This document shows positions 12,501-23,631 of a stretch of DNA of 64,000 bases, piece after piece (positions within the stretch are counted from its first letter, which is position 1; every line of letters begins with the position of its first letter). The notes below the pieces were generated by a model. That model made no database searches and was not told where the DNA came from. It worked only from the letters and a program-made list of their open reading frames with translations. Origin of the DNA: Triangularia verruculosa (Eukaryota > Ascomycota > Sordariomycetes > Sordariales > Podosporaceae); assembly GCA_033296885.1 (NCBI GenBank), contig MU864023.1:1-64000 (forward strand), read 5' to 3'. Both the position numbers and the translations under genes were made by a program.

Positions 12501-15500
12501 CGGGTGCTTGCCTTTTTACCCGTCGGGGATTTTCGAGAGCGGGAAGGGCGGGGGAATGTGTCACCTGTTGTGCGAGGGCAAACCTTCAACCGAGTATCTT
12601 GTACTCGACTGAGCCTCTGGTCTCTGTGATGAACCCCATTCTCCGGATTATGTGTCAAATGGCAGCCGGCAGTTTTCGGATGCAAGTTCAGCGGGAGCGT
12701 GGCTTGTACAGCAAGCGGGGGGTTCCTGAATATTCGGACAGGTTTTGATAAGCTTGTGAGTTTGAACGGGCTCGGATGTGGGGAGAGGGGAGAGAGAGAG
12801 AGGGTAGTGCTGGCAGATTTTTTCGGAACTGCAGCCTTCCTTTCTGTCGTTGTGCACATGTCCGGGTAGGACAGATAGACAGACGCGAACTTGGTTTCTT
12901 TGGTCTCTGGAAGTGGTCCGCTTAGGTCGCATGTGAGGTGCTGTTGTTGTTGTTGTTGAGCCTCCTGCCTTTTCGGTGTATGGGTGAAAAGGAATGAGGC
13001 TGACTGTCACTGATGTGCCAAAAAGTCGCTCTCCATGAGTGGATGGATGGATGGGGATAGATCATACACAGGGACGTATGCATTGATATCGTTACATACT
13101 TTGTACCCCCCCCCCACTCAACTATACCTGCTAACTACGGTAGGTTGCGGGGTTTTTTTTTTTTTTCATATGGTCAAGAGATCAGAGTACGTGGTTGGAC
13201 AAGTGGTGGGCTTCGCCTCGGATTTCCGAGGTTTTGGGGGAACTTTGTTGGAGCAACTCCAGATCCCGCACGCTGAGAGGTTCGATGTGGTCGATTCCCG
13301 TTTTTCGTGTTTTAGTCGTACCAGAGGGCGGGAGCCAATGGTGTAGATAGGCTTTTTGGTTGAACGTTACGGTTACAAGAAAAAGGTAGCGTAACGAGAG
13401 ATTCAGGACTGGATGTGGACTGGTAGTGAAGGACGAGATTGCGGGCTGTGTCACGGGTAGTCAGGAGGTGTGGTGTGGCACTGTTGGATTAGAAGGCCCG
13501 AAGGGGACAAAAAGAGAGAGAAAAGAGAGAGAGATGTCGGATCTCGGGTTTATTCTCGGGGTCGTCTTTGCATATTGATTTTGTGTATGTGTGTGTGTGT
13601 GTGTGTTCCAGAAGAACAACATAAAGGTGGGGATCATCGCTGGTGGTGTGTGGGTGTGGGCTGTCTCACACCGGTCAATATCACTGCCGCATCCCCCACA
13701 CTTTTATTGGTGATGACCTCAACGGGTTTCATGGCTAAACAGAAAAGATCTGTCTTACTGAATCTTGCCAGATCTGCCTTGGAGGCTTGGTGTGATGGTG
13801 GTGGTGTGGGGTTGCAAGCAAAGGCAAAGCAGTCAGCACGACATCACCACTACAACCGCGGGTGAAAAGAAGAAGTTCCATGCCACGTAGGTAGTTTACC
13901 TAGGTTGGGGGGATATGGGGGGCGGAAGGCAGGGCGTTATGTGACAACAGCCAGAAAAACGAATATGCATGGGCAGTCACGCTCGCTCTGGATTTGATGC
14001 ATCTACCCATTTTCATGATCAGCAAAAAGTGCAGTTTTTTGTGGTCCAGATGATTCCTTTTCCCCCCCTATTCACGACTTACACACACGCACTGGACTTT
14101 TCACAACAGCTTTTCTTGTGCCCATGATTTTTCATCGTTGCGCGCGCTATTTCCACAACACACAACTTGGAACACAACAACTGGATAGATCCTGCAGAGC
14201 GCCGAGAGGGGAGACACAAAAGAAGGAAATACAATCTGTTGAGTGGCTTTTTTTTTCCTCCGCCGGAGGTGTGGGAGTGTAGTGTATTTTGCAATCGTGG
14301 AACCCTCACGCAAATGTTGCATATATATCGCACACACTTGCAGATTTTGAGACCAAGTTCCAAGTGATACGCCATTTGCACGGGCCGTTTTTTTTTTTGT
14401 TTTTTTTTTCTATGTACAGTGAATGTATCGGTTGTATGTACACGAGCGGACCCTCTTTTTTTGCTTCTTCTTCGTGTCTTTTGCAGGAAGCGCTAAGCTG
14501 AGAGGAGTTTGGTGATGTTTTTGACACTTGGTTCAGAAACACAAACGATTTTCCAAGAAAAGGAATTCATCAGCGTTAGGCAAGCGGTCTCCCCCGCTTC
14601 TTACAGGTACGGACCGTTCCCTGGGTTCCGTCGGTCCGCTGAAGGGAAAGTACCTATGACATGATGGAAGTGTAAGAAAGTAAGGTATGGAGGTTACACT
14701 AGGGGTGAGATATTTCCTTATGTTCAAGTTGGCAAGACTCCCATTTTTCTCACCACTATTGGGGAAAAAAGAGGGATAATCTTTCTGAAACCAGGCAGGT
14801 CTGTAGAAGAATGTGGGTGGGATTTTGACAAGTTGCACACAACTAATGTCGGGGCAAAGAGAATGGCGATCGTTTTGGGGGGAGCTGACCACCACCACAG
14901 GCTTACACTACAACTGTCAAACCTCGGATCCCCCCGCTTTTCTTTTCTTCTTTTTGGTTGTTGATCGACAACAGCTGGAAGACCGGACAGGAGGAACTCG
15001 GGGTACATGATCCATCCCTTCTCTTCCTTGTTCTTTGCCTGCCGCTAAGTGTATATACATATCCCAGCCAAGCCATCACTGTTAGCTGAACTGAACGACA
15101 GTGATGTACCCATGGCAATGCCAGGGGCATTATTTCCGGCATCCAGTTCGCGGTGATTGATAGTTGCCGTGGGTTTTCAGCTCTCTATAACGGCGACTAT
15201 AAGAAGACACTAGTCCTAAAAGCAACCACTAGACAAAACTGATAGTCCTGCTCTCGCCACTCCTCCTTTTCAGTATCAACTACCGAGGAACACTACGCAA
15301 CCCTTCAAAGTCTGGGCCCATCCAGCTGGCTCTGGATCTCTAGCCAGCGAGTATCCACGGAAGTACCTTATGTTAAAAAAAAACCAGATCGGATCCAGAT
15401 CAGGAGGAATGTCAAAAAGATTGCAGGCTGTATCCAACGTTGATCATTGCCTCAAGTCCGGAACCAATATCTCAACTCATCACAACCCCCATACATTAGC

Positions 15501-15830
15501 CTCCCCGGACGTTTCTCGCATCTGCTGGTGTGAGACATGGCCGCATACAGCGTTAATTCCGTACAGCGAACGACGGCGCTAAAAAGGAAAATTTCCAATA
15601 AGAAGAAAAGAAGGGTATTGACAAAAGTTCTTGGAGGTTACTTGATATGGTAAGGATTAGCTGTACGGTTCTGCTTTGTGTGATAGGTACCTTATGCATG
15701 TCTCACTCTATCTCACCATCTCCCATTGGAAAAGATGGATGGGGTGGGAAAAGTGTATGGGAAGCCAATGGGAAGGGAAAGACATAATGATTACATACGT
15801 GTGAGGTGAGGCACATACATACATACATGC

Positions 15831-15929
15831 NNNNNNNNNNNNNNNNNNNNNNNNNNNNNNNNNNNNNNNNNNNNNNNNNNNNNNNNNNNNNNNNNNNNNN
15901 NNNNNNNNNNNNNNNNNNNNNNNNNNNNN
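15831..15929. other. Assembly gap (99 N)
   Basis: A run of N lies between a CATA microsatellite (about 15811-15829) and a CATCGG hexanucleotide array. The gap is almost certainly unresolved simple repeat, so its true length is unknown. Confidence 0.98.
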
Positions 15930-16030
15930 CATCGGCATCGGCATCGGCATCGGCATCGGCATCGGCATCGGCATCGGCATCGGCATCGGCATCGGCATCG
16001 GCATCGGCATCGGCATCGGCATCGGCATCG
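15930..16030. repeat. CATCGG hexanucleotide microsatellite
   Basis: Nearly 17 perfect copies of CATCGG abut the assembly gap. Every frame through the array stays open (Ser-Ala or Asp-Ala repeats), which creates spurious ORFs on both strands. There is no sign of a gene. Confidence 0.97.
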
Positions 16031-16442
16031 ATCTTACTTTTGGCCTTTTGCGGTCGGGGACCCGGGGACGGGGACGTGGGGAGAGCAAAGAGGAGTAAGA
16101 AAGTCTTGACTGCCCCTTTGCGGCTTTTTTTGTTGGTGCTGGTGGTGCTCTGGCTTGTTGTCATGGACACTCGAGCAAAAGAGACGGAAAGACACTAGGT
16201 ACCCAAATGAGGTATATACAAGAAGATAAGCACAGAGTACCTATTGCCGATCACATACCTACCACATACTTGACGCAGCTCTTCTGCTAGAAGGATGATT
16301 TTTTGCTGCACCTTTGGCATATCATCGTGGTACCCGGAGGGTGTTAAAGTAGATAGAAGCAGGCCGGTGATGTCGGCATTGCATTACCCACATAGTTGGC
16401 GGTTACAAGTGTGCCACGATAGCTTCGCTTACCATGGCAGTA

Positions 16443-17220
16443 TACTTCACATTGGCCTTTTTCGGAAGCGGCATGGTGATGAAGCTAGCGGTGGCAGTAT
16501 GGCACTCGTATATATCGTGAAGCCCTCTCTTCCGACGGCAGCGAAGGTGACAATGCTCTTCTTTGATGGTGGCAAAGGTGGCGATGTTATCTCTTAATTA
16601 AAATAAAAGTGGTTCACTTAACGGCATATGTACTTACGTTCTAGTAACTCTGTCAATCCTCTTGTGATTTTTTGATCTGAGCCTCTCTAGTCTTCAATCT
16701 AAGCTTTCAACAGATATCGAAAGCTTAAATTATAAGATATAAAAGCTCAGACTATACATACCTAGTTGTAAAAGCGGCGGTGCCTTTCTCTTGATAGTAG
16801 CAGAGTTAAACCCGTCTCTTTTGCCCTAGCGATGCCATCTCTTCTAAAAGTAATGTAAATGCTCACGTCTCTTTCCTGATGGCAGTAAAATTAAAAATGC
16901 TCTCATTCTGATAGCACCGAATGCGATGATACCTTACCGTCGTTTAACGGTAGCGAGTGTGACTATACCCTCTTTTCATTAGCAGCCAACTAAAGATGCT
17001 CTTTCTCCTGCAATGATGCTATCTCTTTTAACAGCAGTCCTCTTTTAGTAACAGGGAATATAATCCTCTTAATTATACATCTAACTTACATACCAAGGGC
17101 TCTATAAACTTTCTTTATTTTAGGTTTCTATGACCCAAGCTTCTTTTCTATGATCTGAGCTTTCAACAGACAACGAAAGCTTAGATTAAAGACCACTGAA
17201 GCTCAGATTATAAGAATAAA
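16443..17220. repeat. AT-rich composite repeat: ~31-bp degenerate units plus nested inverted-repeat modules
   Basis: Two blocks of degenerate ~31 bp units, each resembling GATGGCAGCGAAGGTGACAA then TGC and a CTCTTTT-like tail, run about 16443-16600 and 16765-17065. Many units keep GGCA...TGCC, a short inverted repeat. After each block comes CTCTTAATTA, then a module with nested inverted repeats. In the second module ATCTGAGCTT (17153-17162) pairs with AAGCTCAGAT (17199-17208), and AGCTTTC (17158) pairs with GAAAGCT (17175-17181). The first module has AAGCTTTC (16701-16708) and GAAAGCTT (16719-16726). The order block-module-block-module looks like a tandem duplication. The units are not a multiple of three and carry stops, so they are not coding. 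I do not recognise the family. Confidence 0.6.
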
Positions 17221-17718
17221 AGTTTAAAGACTTAAAAAGAGCCTAGGCCACAAAGTAATAATGGAAACTCTTGCTCGAGAAGCAATAGCTACCTATCCAT
17301 TACGGCTATAGATTACGACAATCGATGGTGCGAACTATTCAGGATCAACTAGACATCAAACTTGGAGGGCCTACTGGCTCAGCCTCACAGAACACAAGAT
17401 ATAATAGCAGGAAGCTGGCCATAATCTCCAATCCAAAAAAACATCTCAAGTCTTATTCCATTACAGTAAATGATCCCCCATACTCTATCATCCTCCAGAC
17501 CATCCATCCTCACATGCCTCCCTCCCATGGGTACTCTCTCGGTTTATGCTCAATGCCATTGCCACTCCCTCCCTTCTCGGTATATCATACAACTTCCCCC
17601 AATCTTTATCCTTGCATCCAGCAAAAAAATGTGATACCTACTCCCTACTATGTACAACGAATCCCCCTATAATAAACACAAATCTATCCTGGTCTGATAA
17701 GCGTCATACAAGCAAGGT
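17221..17718. other. Spacer between repeat block and ArfGAP gene
   Basis: About 500 bp with no supportable gene. The part nearest 17719 should contain the 3' UTR of the ArfGAP gene. Confidence 0.5.
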
Positions 17719-20059
17719 CTACCTGCCTTGAGCACTAAACCCTGAGAATGCATCAGGACTATGCCTCCCATTAGCCCACTCCAGTCCAACCGCCATCATG
17801 CTCTCCCTGCTGACATTGTGCAATTTTTGCTCTTGCTGAGGGGCGGCAGCTGGTGCCGCGCCGCCCATGCTTATCGCAAACGGGTTTTTGCTTCCTGTCG
17901 CCGCGGGACTAACGGGCGTTGGTTGGGCAGGTTGCTGTTGCTGAGGCTGTTGTTGTGGGGGATAGAGTGAGTTGGGTGTCTGGACTGGTGTTGCTTGTGC
18001 GATATCCTGAGATGCTCCATAGGGATTTGCTGATATTTGAGGTTGCTGGCCGTAGAGGGCTAGAATCGATGCTTTGTCTGGTCTTTGCTGTTGAACTGGC
18101 ATTTGCTGCTGATACTGTGGCTGTTGTTGTGGCTGGTGCTGTGGGAAGTATCCTGTCATTTGTGGGGAGAGACCCATTTGTTGTGGTATTTGCCGGGGAG
18201 CTTGCAACATGGGTGAGAGTTGTCCATAATGCTGCTGTTGCTGCGGTTGTTGCAGAGAATTAGGCTGTTGAGCGAAGAAGGGATTTGTCTGTTGCAATTG
18301 TTGCTGAGGCTGCGCAGTATAGAAATTTTGCTGCGTCTGTTCGGGAATCTGCCCTAGCATTGGCGACTGGAGACGTGTGGGTGACTTGGTAAACGGGTTA
18401 CTGCCGTAAGTTCCATTGAATCCCGTGGTGTTAACGGACAGAGGCTGCTGCTGAGGCTGCTGATTCTGGAAAAAAGGGTTGTAGCCGGTCGACTGGGGCT
18501 GCAAAGGTTGAGGCTGAGGATACGTCTGGCTACCATAACTTCCTACCTGGCCATAAGGCTGACCTGCAGGCAATACCATCCCGGTAAAGGGTCCCCCGAG
18601 TGGAGCCGTCATCGGTTGTTGTTGATAGATCGCCTGGGTCTGCTGCGCCTGTTGCTGCTGTTGCTGCTGTTGCTGCTGTTGCTGCTGTTGCTGCTGTTGC
18701 TGCTGCTGTTGTTGCTGCGGGAGAAGCCCACCCGTGTGGTTCGGGAATAATGGTTGTGAAGGAGGAGCTAGTGACAGGTTCTGGAAGGCCAAATCAAAGG
18801 CTGATAGTGCTGGCTGACTCTGCTGAGGAGCACCAAATGGATTCGTCGAAAGATATGGATTCTTGTTTTGCAAAGTTCCTGTTGACTGCGAAGAAAGCGG
18901 CTGTGGTGGTGGCGGCGGCGTGTCAAGCATATCGAACGGATTCGTACTTGCTGGGCTGATCGGACGTACCGAGGCCGGCGTTCCTGTCGTCAAATTCCTG
19001 CTCAATGGCATCGATGACGTCCTTACTGGCTGCAACAAGCCACCGGGTGCTCTTCCACTCCCCTCGCCTAACCGCACCAGAGCCTCAATCGATTTCTCCA
19101 GATTTCCGCCTACTCCCTTCAGCACCATAGCATTCCTGGTTTCGTCCGCAAAGCCCATATCCCGGAGTTTGGCCAACTTTTGCTCCGTATCATCCACCTT
19201 CTCCGGCTCAGCCGAAAGGCTCGCCCCAAACACTGCGGACCCCTTGTTTCGGAGCGGCGGAAGAGATCGATCATCGCGAGGACTTGTCGGTTCGCGGCCA
19301 GGACTCGATTTCTTCTTGGACCCCAGCGGAAATATCGACGAGGCAGAGCGGAGGCCGAAGCGGCTCGGTGTTTTCGGCGGGAGCGGGGGAGGGGTATCTT
19401 CACTGCTGCCGGTGTGGTGTTTCTTGGTTGCAGCCAAGGCGCGATTCATGTACTTTGAGCGGATATATCGCTCCATCACGCTGTCGGCCTCTTCGACATC
19501 CACGGGAATAGAGGGCTTCTTGTTGTCGGGGTTGTAGAGCTTGTTCGACACAACATTACCAACCTTCTTCATGTTCTAAGCAAAGATATTAGCTCGGCGC
19601 CGAGGGCGGGGAGGGGGATACTAGGGGAGCCATCATAGCCTGGGCCTTACTTACATCGACTTGTTCGTTGGTCCAACTGTCCATGCTTAGCGACTTGACC
19701 TTGGACACGTGTGTCCCCATCTTGCGGTGCAGGGTAGCGCACCGCATGCACAAAAAGATGCCCAACTGCCCCATGGTTGTCAGTAACAATGGCCATCGTC
19801 GCGGGTGGAATTACAGAGGGTCGCGTGGGAGGTGGGCGAGCCCAATTCGGTCCCAACATACACTCCATGATGCCCAAGCTATGCAGAAAGCGCGTGGTTA
19901 GCCCTCGGTACCTGACAGTGAAGAAGAAAAGGGAGGCCAATTACATGGATTCCGGGCTGAACAATCGGCGCAAAAGTTGTTGCCGGGAACGGTTTGAAGG
20001 AGCTCCTGCAAGACCTTCTCGTTGCGCGCCGCCTGGCGCTTGCTCATGGCTCCCGACAT
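17719..20059 (-). CDS. ArfGAP with UBA domain and polyglutamine/NPF-rich tail
   Basis: This GTPase-activating protein for Arf acts in Golgi/endosome vesicle traffic; yeast Gts1/Age2 and S. pombe Ucp3 are relatives. There are four minus-strand exons: 20059-19945, 19878-19862 (17 nt), 19765-19655 and 19575-17719, giving 699 residues. The ArfGAP zinc finger CX2CX16CX2C (Cys30, 33, 50, 53) spans the first three exons and is followed by the arginine finger Arg58 (CATLHR) and KMGTHVSKVKSLSMD. A UBA domain (QKLAKLRDMGFADETR...) lies at about residues 205-250. The tail is Gln/Pro-rich with several NPF motifs, which normally bind EH-domain proteins. It includes a pure 23-Gln tract (18649-18717) and ends in RESMMAVGLEWANGRHSPDA. 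ATG 20059 was chosen; a second in-frame ATG is four codons on. The family is secure. Which of the yeast paralogues is the closest orthologue is not decided. Confidence 0.9.
18649..18717 (-). repeat. CAG/CAA tract coding 23 consecutive Gln
   Basis: On the coding strand CAG and CAA alternate in a mostly regular CAG-CAG-CAA pattern, in frame in the ArfGAP tail. It is a candidate length polymorphism. Confidence 0.95.
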
Positions 20060-21257
20060 GTCGCGTGCCCGATGCGCGTTGATGTTTGGTCTGACAGGTT
20101 TGGTGGCTTCACGTCAAGAAAGTTTAAAAAGAGAACAGTCCGAAGATAGTAAGCCGGTGGTAAACTTTTGGGGTGTGTCCTTTGTGTGTGTGTGTGTTTG
20201 TGTGCGTGGTCGGGCGGAACTTGAAGGTCGGGAGAGGACCGCTAAAGGAAGTTCCAAACCACAGCGCGCAGCGACCTGCCCAGACTGGCCCGTGGTGCTT
20301 CCAACAGGGGTGTTCGCCGTAGGGGGAGATCACTGTACATAAACCGAGATCAATAAATACAAATAAATAAACCGATCCTCCTTCTTCTTTTCACCATTGG
20401 CCGCCTTACGGAGACCACACCCGAAAGTGAGATTGCTCAACCAGGTTATCGATGAGATCCTTTCAGACAAAAAAATCTTCAAAAAATACAACGGCGATCC
20501 CTTCTTTTCTCCTGAAGGCGGCAGCAACTCAGCAGCGCTAGCGCTTGACGGCAACGAGGGGTTGCCCAACGGGGTCTCCCGCGCTCGGATCCCCGGGGGA
20601 TGGTGTTGCACAGCACCCTGGAATGGAGGCTTGCTCCACGCGCGGGTTGGGCCTCTCCCACGCGATAGCCAAGAGCAAAATTAGGTTATCTGCATGGATT
20701 CTTTTTACCCGTTCTCCCGTTCCGCCCTCAGTTCATTCAATCAAAAAAAAAAAACCGTGTGGCATTTGCAAGCGTTCCATGGCGTTGGGTCGCGTGGAAA
20801 ACACACTCTGGACTGGATGTTCGGCACCTCTGCCCAGACGCCCGGGTTAGGTGTTCATCCGCCATCCAGCCCCGCTAGGACCCTTTGCTCAGGGGGCCTG
20901 GACCAGCCCCTTTTCGCAAGGAAGGGTGTCTGTCATTGCATACAGAGAATTTGACTTGATACTGACGGCACAGTTGAGTAATGGTGATGTTTAAAATGAA
21001 GGAGCTTGCGAGCAGGGCACAGCGGGCCTCGTCAAATCCATACAAGTGAAGAGAGAATGACTAATACGACTCACATCTCTGATCCTAGCCAGTCTAACCC
21101 AGGATCATCTAAACGACCCTGTTTTAACATCACGGATGGAGCTCTGCGTGGAACACTTATACGTGTAAGCCCACAACACCATAGAAAATATACTCACCAT
21201 CCTCATAACCAGCCTCCCAAACTCCAAACGCCTTTCCCTAACACCATGCCATCAGCA
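20060..21257. other. Intergenic region between ArfGAP and fta4 genes
   Basis: About 1.2 kb with no recognisable gene. It contains a GT-rich stretch near 20184-20206 and should include the ArfGAP promoter and the fta4 3' UTR. Confidence 0.55.
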
Positions 21258-22025
21258 TCAAAACCTCCCCAGCACCCCCTCCACCCCCTCCACCCCATCC
21301 ACCCCATCCCCCTCCATCTCCTCCCCTTCCACCTCCCCCCGTCTCCTCAACCCATCAACCCTCCCCCCCACCCTCGCAAGCAACATCCTCATCCTCTCCA
21401 ACTCCATCTCAACCTCCCCATTCCTCCCCACCAAATTCCCCTGCACCCCCTCCCCCGCCCCCTCAAACGGCACCAGCAACCTCCTCAACCCCCTCAACCT
21501 CTCCACCCTCCCCATCCCCTCCCTCCTCTCCTCCTCCAACTCCTTCAGCCTCCCCACCAGCTCCCCATACCTCCTCCTCCCCTCTTCATCCTCCTCCCCT
21601 TCATCATCAACCCATTGATCCGGTAATCCACATATCACTCCCCCATCCGCTTTCACCCACCATCTCATCAGTAAAACTCCACACAAATATATATATATCA
21701 TATCAAAAAACATACCCAAGTCCGCCGCAACCGAAATCCCATCTTCTTCTCCATCACCCCCAATAAGCGTGGGCAGCGAATGCGCGGTATACAAAGCATC
21801 AATCTGCTCCGCCACATGCCTCGTCGCCTGCGGGGCGTACACACGCTTTGAATGCTGCTGTATCCGATGATTTAGCTTCCCCAGTGCATCATTCACCTGC
21901 TTTTCCGGTAGCTCATCGTTTGCGTCCCGCCATTCGCGTGTGGGATGCAGCGGGTTCGACAAGACGCGGGTCTGGGCGCTCAGAAAATTGGTTTTGAGCG
22001 TTGTTATCGTTGGAGGTGCTGACAT
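21258..22025 (-). CDS. fta4: Kinetochore Sim4-complex subunit Fta4
   Basis: This is a structural component of the inner (Sim4/COMA-like) kinetochore in fission yeast and filamentous fungi. Exon 1 is 22025-21716 and exon 2 is 21649-21258. The 66-nt intron (GTATGT...CTGAT...AAG) is a multiple of three without a stop, so the unspliced frame also stays open and could mislead annotation. The spliced protein has 233 residues. Features typical of the family are the start MSAPPTITTLKTNFLSAQTR, HPTREWRDAND, LPEKQVNDAL, YAPQATRHVAEQID, and a C-terminal coiled coil with RRYGELVGRLKELEEER and RNGEVEMELERMRMLL. The last 40 codons are extremely G-rich on the coding strand and encode a Val/Glu/Gly/Asp-repetitive tail (GDGVDGVEGVEGV), which is probably poorly conserved. 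Confidence 0.82.
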   Translation of the reverse strand: MSAPPTITTLKTNFLSAQTRVLSNPLHPTREWRDANDELPEKQVNDALGKLNHRIQQHSKRVYAPQATRHVAEQIDALYTAHSLPTLIGGDGEEDGISVAADLGMFFDMIYIYLCGVLLMRWWVKADGGVICGLPDQWVDDEGEEDEEGRRRYGELVGRLKELEEERREGMGRVERLRGLRRLLVPFEGAGEGVQGNLVGRNGEVEMELERMRMLLARVGGRVDGLRRRGEVEGEEMEGDGVDGVEGVEGVLGRF

Positions 22026-22496
22026 TTTGGCAGTTGTCCTAATAAAAAGGTGAGAAGAGGACGGGAAATGATGGGTTGTGAGTTTGTCAAGTCAAAGTTC
22101 GTGTAAGTTGACTTGTTGAGCGAGACAACCAATGAGATGAATTGAATGGACCGACCCAGACAGACATGTCACAAGGGTTAGGGTCCATTATGCTCCCGCG
22201 CAACAACGACCATGTGAAGAGAGGTTATCAACGCAATAATATATATACCTATTTCCCAGCTATGTACCTATTTCCCAGCTATGTACCTATTTCCCAGCAA
22301 GATATAACAAGCGGCCGGTGGCCTCGGTATCGCTTCTCTGTCATCACAGACTCATCACCCATCATACATGTCTCAGAGCAGAGACCCTTCGTAAAAGAAA
22401 GACTCCAGCTCCCCCGTCCTCGCTACCTCACTAGGCTTTCTTCTCAAATATTGCTATATTTTTTATATCGACTTCTTCATGACATGTTTCCGTAAT
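22026..22496. other. Intergenic region with a 19-bp triplicated repeat
   Basis: This region holds the fta4 promoter and the 3' side of the next minus-strand gene. The 19-mer TACCTATTTCCCAGCTATG is repeated at 22246-22264 and 22265-22283, with a partial third copy to 22298. No other feature is visible. Confidence 0.7.
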
Positions 22497-23631
22497 TTAT
22501 GAACCCCATCTTGGTGTCTCCGGACAATCCAGCCACAGCAAATCGGCAATGTCGTTCATCAAGTTACACATTCTCATATCCGCATCACTCGATGATCTCA
22601 GGTCCGGACGGTTTGAAGGGCCGAGCAATTCAATCCACTTCGGTACCATCTCGTTCATTCGGCTCTTTCGCTGTGCCTTGGTTGGCTCGCGGAGTATGTT
22701 GCAGGCACTTGTAATGAAATCCAAGAGACTAGACGGCAAAATGCATCCATTCTTCAGCTCCCATGCGATGTGGCGCTCGACAGACTGCGCTCGCTTGTAC
22801 AAGCCGGGCACCTCGTTCATGGAGTCTTCGAGAAGTCTAATGATCTCTTTCAAATTGGCCGCCTGGTATTCCATGTAGAACATGTACGCACTGCGGACCG
22901 GAGGTTAGCTCATGTGATCATCAACTGTGGAGAGGCAGGAGACCAAGGCTTACTTCTCGCAGCAAGACGCCGCAATCCCAAAACCGATGAACGCAATGAT
23001 CCAGGAAGACCGAATCAACATGTAACTCATGAACTATTTGTCATGTTAGTACCCAGGTATAGAATCTTGGAGGTAACCGGCGGTAGGGTAATCTTACTGT
23101 CAAACAGAACAGCTGTAGGCTGTTGTAAAGCTTGTGACCGTTGACCTCATTGCACACGGCGACGTAGACTGACCAAGCCTGAGCCATCAGAGTCATCAGA
23201 CCCATCTGCTTCTGAGTGCCCGACATAGCTGTTGCCGCCAACTTCGTGTGGAGGTCCCGCAGAGCATCTCTCCATCTGTACACCTTCTTGCGGCATATAC
23301 CGACGCTCTTGTGTTGTTCCAGAAGCTTGGTTCTGGAGGTGAATTCGAACTGGCGTTGGATGGAATCTGCGTCGGCTTCATAGCTGCCTTCGAAACGGCA
23401 AGAGTCACGGAGCAGTGTCACAAGCTTGTAAGAAACGGTTTCGGCCTGAGTGATGGTGATAGGTGTCCGAGACGATATAGTAGCCTCGAAATGATCGAGA
23501 TCCGAATGCCAACCGGATCGCCCAACCTCGACCGTGCGTCTCACGCTGACCAGATTGACAGGTTGGGTGATTCCTGCCGCGCGAAACATGGCATAGACAG
23601 ATAAATAGGCGTTCTTTAGTCTCAATAGCAT
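22497..23631 (-). CDS. Unrecognised fungal protein with a putative transmembrane segment
   Basis: Three minus-strand exons join in frame: 23631-23098, 23033-22954 and 22890-22497, with introns GTAAGA...TAG and GTAAGC...CAG. They give 335 residues. I do not recognise the family. The middle exon encodes a hydrophobic stretch (SWIIAFIGFGIAASCC) that could span a membrane or form a buried helix. Both flanks are helix-rich and charged, for example KLLEQHKSVGICRKKVYRWRDALRDL upstream (shown in part) and QAANLKEIIRLLEDSMNEVP downstream. Codon use and consensus splice sites support a real gene. It lies between two unrelated minus-strand genes, so its context suggests no job. It may be a lineage-restricted protein. 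Confidence 0.7.

Larger units (their letters stand above)
5696..15830. other. Large gene-poor domain upstream of nsdD (left of assembly gap)
   Basis: About 10 kb without a supportable coding region, although base composition looks ordinary rather than RIP-decayed. The ORFs present, the longest being a plus-strand one at 7509-8399, are rich in Cys, Trp and Ser and match nothing I know. The stretch contains simple repeats (7463-7490, 9450-9500, CT dinucleotides near 10660-10684, GGTTGCGT x3 near 10874-10899, GT dinucleotides near 13580-13605) and a cluster of GGTACC palindromes at 6549-8635. It probably serves as nsdD leader and regulatory DNA, possibly with long non-coding transcripts. That function is inferred from position only. 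Confidence 0.5.

Noticed and set aside
15703..16198. ORFs with Ser-Ala, Asp-Ala or Met-Pro repeats on both strands
   Set aside because: Created by the CATCGG microsatellite and the N gap; every frame is open.
21716..22025. Reading fta4 as a single uninterrupted exon
   Set aside because: The frame stays open through 21650-21715, but that segment has GTATGT, CTGAT and AAG splice signals and encodes an out-of-place hydrophobic stretch; splicing restores the family alignment (AADLADG).
22170..22185. Telomere-like TTAGGG
   Set aside because: A single copy only, inside an ordinary intergenic region.
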